From NCBI GenBank assembly GCA_902778325.1, contig CACYWZ010000003.1, positions 92,163 through 156,162 on the forward strand: a DNA stretch of 64,000 nucleotides. Direction: 5' to 3'. Made by a program: the position numbers and the translations under genes. This stretch comes from an uncultured Spirochaetaceae bacterium. Lineage in GTDB: Bacteria; Spirochaetota; Spirochaetia; Treponematales; Treponemataceae. Below are positions 7,711 through 14,798 of this stretch, piece by piece (position 1 is the first letter of the stretch; every line of letters starts with the position of its first letter). Below the pieces are notes generated by a model that did no database searches, had not been told where the DNA came from, and worked only from the letters and a program-made list of their open reading frames with translations.

Positions 7711-8988
7711 ATGGAATTTGAAACAAATGAAACAAATGGAAATCTTACATTGAGTTCAAAAGTCCCAGAAAAAGAAATTATATATCAGAAATATTTGTCT
7801 TATCAGCCATATTTTCATAGTATTCTTGAACTTATAGAAGCAAAATTAAAGCAAGTTTTGAAACTTTCGTCTAATCCGACATATAAATCACGAGTTAAAT
7901 CATTTGATTCGTATTACAAAAAAATTTTGAGAAAATTTCCTGATGCAGCGTCAAGAGGAGAATTGGTGCAACTTACTGATATGATGGGAATTCGTGTTAT
8001 TTGCCCATTCATGGAAGACCTTGCGGAAGTTGAACGCCAATTACTTGCTAATTTTGATGTTAGGGAAGTGGAGCGAAAGGGTGCTGAGCAAAGCTTTAGA
8101 GAATTTGGCTATGAATCAGTTCATGTGCTTATAAAAATACCTTCTGATTGCTATCCTGCAGATTCTGAGAAATATGCGTTAAAACCTGATACTGTTTGTG
8201 AAATACAAATCAGAACGATTTTGCAAGATGCATGGGCAGAAGTTGAGCATGAACTTGTTTATAAAGCAGATTTTTCTCCAGTGGATTTGCCTCTTCGCCG
8301 AAAACTTGCTTCCATAAATGCAAGTTTGACTCTTTCGGATATTATTTTCCAAGAGATTCGCGATTATCAAAAGAAAATGCAATCTGAGTTGGCGCTTCGA
8401 CGAAGCAGTTTTTATGAAAAAGCCGATGTTTTGACACGAGAGCAGTTTCCTGAGCAGCGAAAAATGGATTCGCCTATTAGTCGTCCGTCTCCGTATGTGA
8501 GAGGAACTCTTGATGATATGCTTCTTGAAGCGCTTCATGCTCATAATCAGGGTGAACTTGATTATGCGATAGTTATTTACACGAGAATTGTAAATGCAGA
8601 CCCCCAGCCGGCCGCAGCTGTTCTTTCTGTGATTTTGAAACATCGTGGTATGGCGTATTTTGCTCAAAGTAAATATGACGATGCTCTCAATGACTTCAAA
8701 GAAAGTTTTGCGTATGACCCAAAAAGTTTTAAGGCGCTTTATTACGAAGGAATCGTTTACAGCGTCAAAGGTGATGACCGTAAGGCTGTTGAGTGTTTTT
8801 CTGCTTCTCTCGATATGGATGCATTTCAATCGCATGTGCATTATCGCCGTGCTCTTGCATATTATAATCTTCAGGAATACTCAAAATCGATGTCTGATTT
8901 GACGGCTGCAAAGAAACTTGGGCTTGATGATGATGATTGCAAAAGTTTGCGAGAAAAACTTGTAAAAAAATTTGACATGAATATGTAA
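7711..8988 (+). CDS. RelA/SpoT-domain (p)ppGpp synthetase with C-terminal TPR repeats
   Basis: About 425 aa, soluble. Residues ~35-220 form a RelA/SpoT synthetase domain: FDSYYKKILRK, the core LTDMMGIRVICPFMEDL, the FGYESVHV motif, and the EIQIRTILQDAWAEVEHEL block. This enzyme moves pyrophosphate from ATP to GDP or GTP. No HD hydrolase, TGS or ACT domain is present, so it resembles a small alarmone synthetase. Residues ~270-415 carry at least three TPR units (VILKHRGMAYFAQSKYDDAL; KALYYEGIVYSVKGDDRKAV; VHYRRALAYYNLQEYSKS), a protein-binding module not usual in minimal synthetases. The start ATG lies 7 nt after a -10 box without an RBS. Confidence 0.85.
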   Translation: MEFETNETNGNLTLSSKVPEKEIIYQKYLSYQPYFHSILELIEAKLKQVLKLSSNPTYKSRVKSFDSYYKKILRKFPDAASRGELVQLTDMMGIRVICPFMEDLAEVERQLLANFDVREVERKGAEQSFREFGYESVHVLIKIPSDCYPADSEKYALKPDTVCEIQIRTILQDAWAEVEHELVYKADFSPVDLPLRRKLASINASLTLSDIIFQEIRDYQKKMQSELALRRSSFYEKADVLTREQFPEQRKMDSPISRPSPYVRGTLDDMLLEALHAHNQGELDYAIVIYTRIVNADPQPAAAVLSVILKHRGMAYFAQSKYDDALNDFKESFAYDPKSFKALYYEGIVYSVKGDDRKAVECFSASLDMDAFQSHVHYRRALAYYNLQEYSKSMSDLTAAKKLGLDDDDCKSLREKLVKKFDMNM

Positions 8989-8995
8989 AAAGGTA

Positions 8996-9024
8996 TTGAC
9001 TAAAAATATCATAGTCTATATACT
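8996..9024 (+). promoter_or_regulatory. Promoter of tRNA-Glu
   Basis: -35 TTGACT, exactly 17 bp, -10 TATACT. It lies 27 nt before the mature tRNA 5' end. Confidence 0.85.
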
Positions 9025-9051
9025 ACTAAACATAAGTCAGCAATGATTTAT

Positions 9052-9123
9052 GTCTCCTTCGTCTAGTGGTTAGGACATCGGGTTTTCATCCCGACAACAG
9101 CAGTTCAATTCTGCTAGGAGATG
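9052..9123 (+). tRNA. tRNA-Glu (anticodon TTC)
   Basis: A complete cloverleaf of 72 nt. The acceptor GTCTCCT pairs with AGGAGAT (first pair G-U). The D arm is GTCTAGTGGTTAGGAC, the anticodon stem TCGGG/CCCGA carries loop TTTTCAT (anticodon TTC), and the T stem is CAGCAG.../CTGCT with TTCAATT. The 5' half closely resembles bacterial tRNA-Glu. CCA is not encoded, so a CCA-adding enzyme must supply it. Confidence 0.95.
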
Positions 9124-9127
9124 AAAG

Positions 9128-9163
9128 AAGCCTATCGTTAAACGGTAGGCTTTATTTTTTTTA
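9128..9163 (+). terminator. Terminator of tRNA-Glu
   Basis: The hairpin AAGCCTATCGTT / ACGGTAGGCTT is followed by a T-rich run. Confidence 0.88.
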
Positions 9164-9245
9164 TGTCGTTTATTATTTTTTGCTCTTGCTTTTGAGCGGC
9201 AGAATCAGATAAAAAGAGTGTGATATAGTGCTGATTGCAAAATGA

Positions 9246-9480
9246 CTTCGCTAAAAACTTAGTGAGGTCATTTTTTTGTTTTTTCGCGCTCGCTAAAAAT
9301 TTTTTCAGTGAAACTTTTTTGTTGGCCTTGGTCGCTAAAAATTTAGTGTTGAAGTTTTTTAAGTTTTCTGACTCGCTAAAAATTTAGTGAAGGCGTTTTA
9401 CTCATTTTTCGTGCTCACTAAAAATTTTGTGAGGTCGTCTTTTTATTTTTTCTTGCTCGCTAAGTTTTGAGTGAGTGTCT
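9246..9480. repeat. Tandem array, about six palindromic units of ~41-43 bp
   Basis: Units begin with CTCGCTAAAAATTTAGTG, itself an imperfect palindrome (CGCTAAA / TTTAGTG), followed by a T-rich stretch ending in TTTTCTTG or similar. Six diverging copies are seen. The array lies between the tRNA-Glu terminator and a minus-strand gene and overlaps the last ~75 bp of that gene. Apart from this array, the gap from 9164 to 9401 shows nothing. Confidence 0.85.
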
Positions 9481-10448
9481 TTGGCTTTCTCACCGAAAGA
9501 AATGCGATATTCTGTTTCTGGAAGAGAATCGATTTTTACATAACCGCTGTCATCTGTCTTTGTTTCGATTGTGCCGAGAGTGCCGTCGGGAAAAAAGGCA
9601 TAGATAATGGCTTCGTAGCCTGCAAGACTGTTTCCGTCTTTGTCAACATATTGCGCTTCGATACTATTCTCGCCGTTTAGAGAAATGCCTTGTACGCGAA
9701 GTTTTTTATCGTTTTGTTCGATAAAAGTTCCGTATAAATATTTCATTTCGCGAAAATATTTTGCTTTGTAGGTGTATGTTTTTTCGACATTTGGCAAAAG
9801 GCTTTTGACTTTGATTTCAAGAACTGCGTCGTCCATGACGTCGGCTTTCGTCTTTTCGCTCTCGCTTTTCAAGAAAACTCTGCCAGAATCGTTTTGTTTC
9901 GTGATTGCAGCGCGGTTTTCTTTTTCTTTGTCGTAGTAAGAAATCGCCAAACTTTTCGCCTTTGGAGCGCTTGAAAGAATAAAAGCCTCGTCGGTTTCGC
10001 TTAGTTCTGCCTCTTTGAAAACGATTATTTCGTAGGCGTCTTCTTTTTGGTATTTGTCCAAATCCTCCCTCCATCGCATTGAAAGTCCTTGTGGCATGTC
10101 GAGGAAAATGCCTTTTTCTGCGCTGTCTTTTTCATTCACGCTTTCGTGAAATGAGCCGTAGGGAAGGCGAATGCGTTTTGTTTTTCCGATTGTCAGTGTT
10201 TTTGAGAATGTGTTTTCATAATCATCGAAATCGATTTTTATCTTTTTGCCGACTAAATCATCGTCGAGCACGTTCCAAACGATGTTGTAGACTGGTGCAG
10301 GCTCTTTTTCTGTCGTGATGTCCGAAACAAGTAGCGAAATAATAATTATGCTTGGCTTGGGAAATATCAAAAACAAAATAAGAGCAATCGCACCGGCAAC
10401 GCCAAGAAGGCTTAATAATTTTTTTTTCAGTAGCATGCGGGTTTTCAT
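9402..10448 (-). CDS. Membrane-anchored protein with a C-terminal prealbumin/carboxypeptidase-regulatory-like domain
   Basis: A 348-aa protein I do not recognise as a named family. An N-terminal membrane segment (LLSLLGVAGAIALILFLIF, then PSIIIISLLV) anchors it. The middle is charged and has no clear motif. Residues ~265-320 (VDKDGNSLAGYEAIIYAFFP...TKTDDSGYVKIDSLPETEYRISF) read like a beta-sandwich of the carboxypeptidase-regulatory or Cna-B type, common in surface proteins. The start overlaps the stop of the upstream Sel1 gene by 4 nt, so the two are translationally coupled. The last ~25 codons lie inside a tandem repeat array and encode a highly charged tail (KLSEQEKIKRRPHKIFSEHEK region), probably not original to the protein. 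Confidence 0.65.
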   Translation of the reverse strand: MKTRMLLKKKLLSLLGVAGAIALILFLIFPKPSIIIISLLVSDITTEKEPAPVYNIVWNVLDDDLVGKKIKIDFDDYENTFSKTLTIGKTKRIRLPYGSFHESVNEKDSAEKGIFLDMPQGLSMRWREDLDKYQKEDAYEIIVFKEAELSETDEAFILSSAPKAKSLAISYYDKEKENRAAITKQNDSGRVFLKSESEKTKADVMDDAVLEIKVKSLLPNVEKTYTYKAKYFREMKYLYGTFIEQNDKKLRVQGISLNGENSIEAQYVDKDGNSLAGYEAIIYAFFPDGTLGTIETKTDDSGYVKIDSLPETEYRISFGEKAKDTHSKLSEQEKIKRRPHKIFSEHEK

Positions 10449-11110
10449 TTGAACGCTTCTGATTCCAAAAACTTTTTTGCGGAATAGCTTCCTGCCTCTG
10501 CTTCTTTTTCAAGCCAATATTTTGCTTGAGCTTTGTCTTTCATTATGAAGAGGTAAAAAGTGGCAATATGGTTATAGGTGTGTTTCGCGATTTCGTTTGC
10601 ATCTCCAGCTGCATTCTCGCCCGCTTTTTTTAACCAGTACTCCGCTTTTGCTATGTCCTTTTTCACGCCAAAACCGTACCAGTATAGGTTTCCCAAATAC
10701 TCTTGTGCGTGATAATTGTTTTGCGCTACTGCTTTTTCAAAAAGTGTTTTTGCTTTTGCGTAATCTTGCTCAAAATAATACATTAAGCCGAGTTTATATT
10801 GTGCTTCTGAGTTTCCTTTTGAAGCGGCTTTTTTGTAATAATGAGCGGCTTTTTTGAAATTGTTCTTTTTATATTCTTTGTCGCCTTTTGTAATCCATTT
10901 TGCAGTATTGCCAAATGCAACGGCGTTGAGCGGTAGGCGCTCTATCTTTTTTGTTGTTGCAAAATCTGAAAAGTAAATTTCGTTTATCAGGGGTGCATGT
11001 GAGCCGAAGTTCTGCTCTTTTGCGTCGGCAATAAAAATCGTGTCACGAACATCTGCAAAGCAAGATAATGCCATCACAAAGGATAATGCAATACAAATGA
11101 TTTTCTTCAT
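10445..11110 (-). CDS. Secreted Sel1-like repeat protein
   Basis: A 221-aa protein with an N-terminal signal peptide (MKKIICIALSFVMALSCFA). Residues ~75-215 contain Sel1/TPR-like helical repeats: YKKAASKGNSEAQYKLGLMYYFEQDYAKA, then FEKAVAQNNYHAQEYLGNLYWYG, then YWLKKAGENAAGDANEIAKHTYNHIATFY and KYWLEKEAEAGSYSAKKFL. Sel1 proteins are periplasmic scaffolds or adaptors. The cysteine in LSCFAD could instead mark a lipobox, but its context is weak. TATAAT and GAGGAC lie upstream of the ATG. It forms an operon with the coupled membrane protein behind it. Confidence 0.82.
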   Translation of the reverse strand: MKKIICIALSFVMALSCFADVRDTIFIADAKEQNFGSHAPLINEIYFSDFATTKKIERLPLNAVAFGNTAKWITKGDKEYKKNNFKKAAHYYKKAASKGNSEAQYKLGLMYYFEQDYAKAKTLFEKAVAQNNYHAQEYLGNLYWYGFGVKKDIAKAEYWLKKAGENAAGDANEIAKHTYNHIATFYLFIMKDKAQAKYWLEKEAEAGSYSAKKFLESEAFK

Positions 11111-11135
11111 ATCTGTCCTCGGTTTTATTATAGCA

Positions 11136-11172
11136 TAAAAAAAGAGCCTGTCGATTTTGACAAGCTCTTTTC
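11136..11172 (-). terminator. Terminator of ilvC
   Basis: On the minus strand AAAAGAGCTTGTCA / CGACAGGCTCTTTT (with G-U pairs) is followed by a long T-run. It separates ilvC from the Sel1 gene promoter. Confidence 0.85.
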
Positions 11173-11194
11173 TTTTATATCGTTACTTCAAATC

Positions 11195-12670
11195 TCACAC
11201 CACAGGCTTCATTGCGGTCATGTAAGCGCGGAGCTTGCGACCAACAACTTCAATCGGGTGATTGCGGATTTCTGCGTTTACAGTAACAAGCTGCATATTC
11301 GGAACAGCAGTGCAGGCGTTTGAAAGCCCCTTTCCGATAACCTCAGTCGTAACACCAGCCATAAAGTCCTTCAAGAGCGGAACAGCAGCATTTGCGAACA
11401 AGTAGCAACCATATTCCGCAGTATCAGAAATAACGCGGTTCATCTCATAAAGGCGTTTGCGGTCGATGAGGTTTGCGATGAGAGGAACTTCGTGCAAACT
11501 TTCGTAGTATGCGCTCTCTTCCTTGATACCAGCGTCAACCATCGTCTCGAACGCAAGTTCACAGCCAGCCTTGACCATAGCAACAAGCAAAATGCCCTTG
11601 TCGAAATACTCCTGCTCGCTGATTTCCTCGCTACTTTCCGCTGTTGACTCGAAAGCAAGCTTTCCTGTCTCTTCGCGCCAAGTCAAGAGGTCGTGGTCTT
11701 TGTTCGCCCAGTCCTTCATCATCGTTGAGCTGAACTTTCCAGAGATAATGTCGTCCATGTGCTTCTGATAAAGAGGAGCAAGAATCTTCTTGAGCTCTTT
11801 TGAAAGCTCGTTCGCCTTGATTTTTGCAGGGTTAGAAAGTCTGTCCATCATGTTCGTGATGCCGCCCCACTTCAAAGCCTCGCTGACAACGTTCCAGCCG
11901 TGCATCAAGAGCTTTGTCGCATACTCAGGAGCGATGCCCTCGCTTACCATCTTGTCGTAGCAAAGAATTGTGCCTGTCTGGAGCATACCGCAAAGAATAG
12001 TCTGCTCGCCCATAAGGTCGCTCTTTACCTCAGCAACAAAAGAAGACTCAAGAACACCCGCTTTGCTTCCTCCCATACCTACAGCCAAAGCCTTGGCATA
12101 AGCCCAGCCCTTGCCCTCTGGGTCGTTTACAGGGTGAACAGCGATAAGGTCAGGAACACCGAAACCGCGCTCAAACTCGTGCCAAACCTCCGTTCCCGGT
12201 CCCTTTGGAGCGCACATCACAACAGTGATGTCCTTGCGGATTTGCATTCCCTCTTCAATCATATTGAAGCCGTGGCTGTACCAAAGAGCAGAGCCGTGCT
12301 TCATTCTCTTCATAACTTCTGTGATAACAGGAGTGTGCTGCTTGTCCGGAGTGAGGTTTCCGACGAGGTCAGCAGTCGGAATAAGCTCATCGTAAGTGCC
12401 TACCTTGAAACCGTTCTCAGTCGCGTTCTTCCAGCTCTGACGCTTTTCAGTGATTGCGCTCTCGCGAAGTGCATAGCTAACATCAAGACCAGAAGCGCGA
12501 AGACACATACCCTGATTCAAGCCCTGAGCACCGCAGCCGACAATAACGATTTTCTTTCCCTGCAATGCCTTAACGCCATCAGCGAATTCCTCTTTCGCCA
12601 TGCTTCTACAATGACCGAGCTGCAATCTTGCCTCTCTCCACGGAATTGAGTTGAAATAATTCTCACCCAT
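11195..12670 (-). CDS. ilvC: Ketol-acid reductoisomerase (class II, long form)
   Basis: A 491-aa enzyme, the same length as the E. coli-type class II form with a duplicated C-terminal domain. It carries out the NADPH-dependent isomeroreduction of acetolactate and acetohydroxybutyrate in branched-chain amino-acid synthesis. The Rossmann motif is [20 protein letters not shown]. Later catalytic blocks include [15 protein letters not shown] and [16 protein letters not shown], with a second acidic block near [20 protein letters not shown]. The gene is a single transcription unit with its own promoter and terminator; no other ilv genes are visible nearby. AGGAGTG precedes the ATG. Confidence 0.95.
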   Translation of the reverse strand: MGENYFNSIPWREARLQLGHCRSMAKEEFADGVKALQGKKIVIVGCGAQGLNQGMCLRASGLDVSYALRESAITEKRQSWKNATENGFKVGTYDELIPTADLVGNLTPDKQHTPVITEVMKRMKHGSALWYSHGFNMIEEGMQIRKDITVVMCAPKGPGTEVWHEFERGFGVPDLIAVHPVNDPEGKGWAYAKALAVGMGGSKAGVLESSFVAEVKSDLMGEQTILCGMLQTGTILCYDKMVSEGIAPEYATKLLMHGWNVVSEALKWGGITNMMDRLSNPAKIKANELSKELKKILAPLYQKHMDDIISGKFSSTMMKDWANKDHDLLTWREETGKLAFESTAESSEEISEQEYFDKGILLVAMVKAGCELAFETMVDAGIKEESAYYESLHEVPLIANLIDRKRLYEMNRVISDTAEYGCYLFANAAVPLLKDFMAGVTTEVIGKGLSNACTAVPNMQLVTVNAEIRNHPIEVVGRKLRAYMTAMKPVV

Positions 12671-12707
12671 TTTGGTACACTCCTATAAAATTATTTTACA
12701 GTTTTGA

Positions 12708-12736
12708 AGTATAGCACAAGCACTGTAGTGCGTAAA
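12708..12736 (-). promoter_or_regulatory. Promoter of ilvC
   Basis: On the minus strand -35 TTTACG, 17 bp, -10 TATACT, then a ~37-nt leader containing AGGAGTG. No T-box or attenuator could be recognised in so short a leader. Confidence 0.65.
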
Positions 12737-12789
12737 GTGAAATGATTTCATCGCGGTATTGCACTTTTTGCAATATAGAAAATCCCAAA

Positions 12790-12958
12790 ATGCTGTCTGG
12801 ACGTTCGGACGACCTTTTGGGATTTGTGAATTGCTTGTCGGAACGTTCGGACGAGCTTTTGGGAAATGGAAAAACGCTGTCGGGACATTCGGACGAGCTT
12901 TTGGGATTTGGAAAAACGCTGTCGGGACATTCGGGCGAGCATTTTCCAATTTGAAAAA
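12790..12958. repeat. Tandem array, four units of ~41-43 bp
   Basis: Units of the form CGCTGTCGGGACATTCGGAC followed by GAGCTTTTGGGATTTGGAAAAA, four copies with point differences. It fills the gap between ilvC and the oxidoreductase gene. Open frames run through it in several phases (for example repeated ARPNVPTAFF), but none has a credible start, so they are not annotated as genes. Confidence 0.88.
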
Positions 12959-12979
12959 GTGAAAAACGTTGTTCTTTCT

Positions 12980-14098
12980 TTACGAAATCATATTTTTTAT
13001 TTCTTCGAGGATTGAAAGAGCGTCGATTCCGTTTTGCAACGTTGATTTCAGGCTCGCTTTTCCGTCAAGAAAATCGACTGCATTCTGAACCATATTCGAA
13101 AAATAAAGTGTCTGCTGCGGCATTTTGACGGCTGAGTCAGGAGAGAGCGATTTGAAGCCCGTGTAAAGCGTGGAAGGCGCACTTTTGAAAACGTTTAGAT
13201 AGCCGTTTCCGATGAGGATTCGACCTTGTGTGCCTCGAATGTCGATGTCGAAGCCAAAATAATTGCTCCTTCCGCTAAGTCCGATTGTAACAAGCGGGCA
13301 AACGCTCGTTTCAAAGACGGCGGTAAGATTTCTGACGCTGCCGTTCTCGTCTTTCCAGATTCCTCTGACTGTGGGTTTTTGGAGGATTGGACGGCGGAGC
13401 GTTTTTTGCGCTTTGCTCAAAAGCCCTGACTGCGCGACTTCTTCTTTTTTTGTTTCGTCTTCGTCCAAAAGTTCTTCGAGCAAGAACTGAACGATGTCGA
13501 CAAGATGCGTCCCGTCGTGGATTAGCGAATAGTTGCCCGTGCTTTCTTCGGCTTTGTCGTAAACTTTGAGAGAAGAGGAGAGCAGGGCGTTGACGCTTTG
13601 GATTTCGCCGATTTTTTTCATATACATTCGGGCAATCGCGTAATCTTCTGCAAAGCGGCGCTCGTGATTTATGAGGATTGGAACGCCGTTTTTCTCGGCT
13701 TCGTCTTTTATCAAAAGGGCGTCTTTGACGCAGAGTGCGACAGGTTTTTCCAAAATCAAAAGTTTTGGCTTTGCACTAATTGCTTCAAGCGCTACTTTGA
13801 GGTGATTGTCTTCGTTCACGGCGACTGTAACGATGTCGGGCTTGTGGCGGGCAAAAAGATTTGCTGTGTTCAGGTAGGCCGGGAGCGGATAATTTGCTGT
13901 GTGCCATTCTTCTGCGCGGCTCAAGTCGGTGTCGCAGCCAGCGATTAACTTGATTCTGTCGTTTTCTGCGAGCGCGGCTGTGTGGGACGCGGGCTGCTCT
14001 CGCTTTTTGTCGAGGGCGAGGCTGTAGCCGATTCGTCCCAAGCCGATTATTGCGGCGGTGTACGTTGGTCTTTTTGATTTAGAAAATATCGGAAACAT
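12980..14098 (-). CDS. Gfo/Idh/MocA-family NAD(P)-dependent oxidoreductase
   Basis: About 372 aa from ATG 14098; a TTG 27 nt upstream lies in the neighbouring terminator and is less likely. The N-terminal Rossmann domain begins YTAAIIGLGRIGYSLALD, and the family signature EKP is in KLLILEKPVALCVKDA. The second half is the alpha/beta substrate domain, with HDGTHLVDIVQFL carrying a conserved His. Such enzymes oxidise or reduce sugars, inositols or sugar nucleotides; the substrate is not deducible here. It is a monocistronic gene. A GATAAT hexamer 6 nt before the ATG and the lack of an RBS suggest a leaderless message. Confidence 0.82.
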   Translation of the reverse strand: MFPIFSKSKRPTYTAAIIGLGRIGYSLALDKKREQPASHTAALAENDRIKLIAGCDTDLSRAEEWHTANYPLPAYLNTANLFARHKPDIVTVAVNEDNHLKVALEAISAKPKLLILEKPVALCVKDALLIKDEAEKNGVPILINHERRFAEDYAIARMYMKKIGEIQSVNALLSSSLKVYDKAEESTGNYSLIHDGTHLVDIVQFLLEELLDEDETKKEEVAQSGLLSKAQKTLRRPILQKPTVRGIWKDENGSVRNLTAVFETSVCPLVTIGLSGRSNYFGFDIDIRGTQGRILIGNGYLNVFKSAPSTLYTGFKSLSPDSAVKMPQQTLYFSNMVQNAVDFLDGKASLKSTLQNGIDALSILEEIKNMIS

Positions 14099-14104
14099 AT
14101 TTTG

Positions 14105-14110
14105 ATTATC
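14105..14110 (-). promoter_or_regulatory. -10 element of the Gfo/Idh/MocA gene, apparently leaderless
   Basis: GATAAT on the minus strand, 6 nt before ATG 14098, with no Shine-Dalgarno between. The -35 is only a T-rich stretch, so the element is supported mainly by its position. Confidence 0.5.
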
Positions 14111-14123
14111 GGTTTTAGAAGGC

Positions 14124-14158
14124 AATAAAAAAAGGCTCTGCCTTATGGCAAAGCCTTC
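14124..14158 (-). terminator. Terminator of the small lipoprotein gene
   Basis: Minus-strand hairpin AAGGCTTTGCC-ATAA-GGCAGAGCCTT followed by T7. Confidence 0.9.
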
Positions 14159-14174
14159 GTAAAATCAAGAAGAT

Positions 14175-14369
14175 TTACTCCTCGACTACTGCTTCCTCTG
14201 CAGCTTCTTCAACAACAGCCTCTTCAGCAGCAGCTTCCTCTGTTGCCTCTTCTGCCTGAGCCTCTGCTGCAGGTGCTTCAGCTGCTGCTTCTTTTGTTGT
14301 TCCGCATGATGCGAAAGCAAGAACGCAAGCTGCTGCGCTAACCAAAGCGATAGATTTTACCAATTTCAT
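14175..14369 (-). CDS. Small Ala/Glu-rich lipoprotein
   Basis: A 64-aa precursor. ATG 14369 follows AAGGAG. The signal sequence MKLVKSIALVSAAACVLAFASCG ends in a lipobox (FASC), so the mature protein should begin with a lipidated Cys. The rest is low-complexity, made of Ala, Glu and Val in repeats such as AEEATEEAAAEEAVVEEAAEE. It resembles the small acidic lipoproteins common in spirochaetes. It has its own strong terminator, which suggests high expression. The function is unknown; the tail may be a spacer or coiled coil. Confidence 0.75.
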   Translation of the reverse strand: MKLVKSIALVSAAACVLAFASCGTTKEAAAEAPAAEAQAEEATEEAAAEEAVVEEAAEEAVVEE

Positions 14370-14589
14370 AACGTAACTCCTTATCAACAAGCCCTTAAAA
14401 AGGCTGTCAATAATTCGACTATACATCATATGCTTTTTTTGTTCAATAACCCCAAAGTTTATAGGTGTTTTTCAAGATGGCAGATTATGCATTGAAGGAC
14501 AACACGTTGACGGAAGACCCGAACGACAAGAGAAATCGTTTATATATTGCCTTGTAAGGTTGTGAAATTATAGAAATTTGTGTAGGGCT

Positions 14590-14658
14590 TGCAAAGATAT
14601 CGTTTGCAGCATTGCAAAGAGTGTGTGTGCAGTACTGCAAAGAGGTTGTTTGCAAGCC
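14590..14658. repeat. Tandem array, three units of exactly 23 bp
   Basis: Three units beginning TGCAAAGA and ending GTTTGCAGCAT, GTGTGCAGTAC or GTTTGCAAGCC. Each has a TGCAAA / TTTGCA type inverted repeat. The rest of the gap 14370-14589 shows no gene. Confidence 0.82.
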
Positions 14659-14681
14659 TTGCTCTGCTAAAAGGAGAAAGA

Positions 14682-14714
14682 ATGACAACAGATGAAGTGC
14701 TATGCCGTCTATGA
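14682..14714 (+). pseudogene. Ten-codon open frame with strong RBS, probable remnant of a lost gene
   Basis: AAAGGAGAAAG stands 2 nt before an ATG opening ten codons (MTTDEVLCRL) whose stop falls inside a terminator hairpin. The end of this sequence (GAAGTGCTATGCCGTCTATG) matches the sequence after each BspA-like gene. The simplest reading is that an upstream member of the tandem family was deleted, leaving a start region fused to its terminator. A functional micropeptide is less likely. Confidence 0.4.
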
Positions 14715-14739
14715 GAGAGACCATAGGCGGCTTTTTTTT
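14704..14739 (+). terminator. Terminator, copy 1 of the BspA-cassette family
   Basis: GCCGTCTATG-AGAGAGAC-CATAGGCGGC followed by T8. Three more copies follow the three BspA-like genes. Confidence 0.88.
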
Positions 14740-14767
14740 GCATAAGCGAGGGCTTTTCGGCTATATT
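14738..14767 (+). promoter_or_regulatory. Promoter of BspA-like gene 1
   Basis: -35 TTGCAT, 18 bp, -10 TATATT. The -35 begins within the T-run end of the preceding terminator. The leader has ATGGAGAG before the start codon. The same arrangement recurs before genes 2 and 3. Confidence 0.7.
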
Positions 14768-14798
14768 ATAGGCAATCAAATTTATGGAGAGTTTTTAG

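Noticed and set aside
9164-9245. Additional RNA gene after tRNA-Glu
   Set aside because: No cloverleaf or promoter-terminator pair; only T-rich DNA before the array.
11111-11140. Riboswitch or T-box ahead of the Sel1 gene or ilvC
   Set aside because: Both leaders are under 50 nt and hold no T-box or known aptamer pattern.
12683-12962. Overlapping small frames on both strands through the tandem array
   Set aside because: Unit lengths near a multiple of three keep frames open by chance; there is no RBS and no family match.
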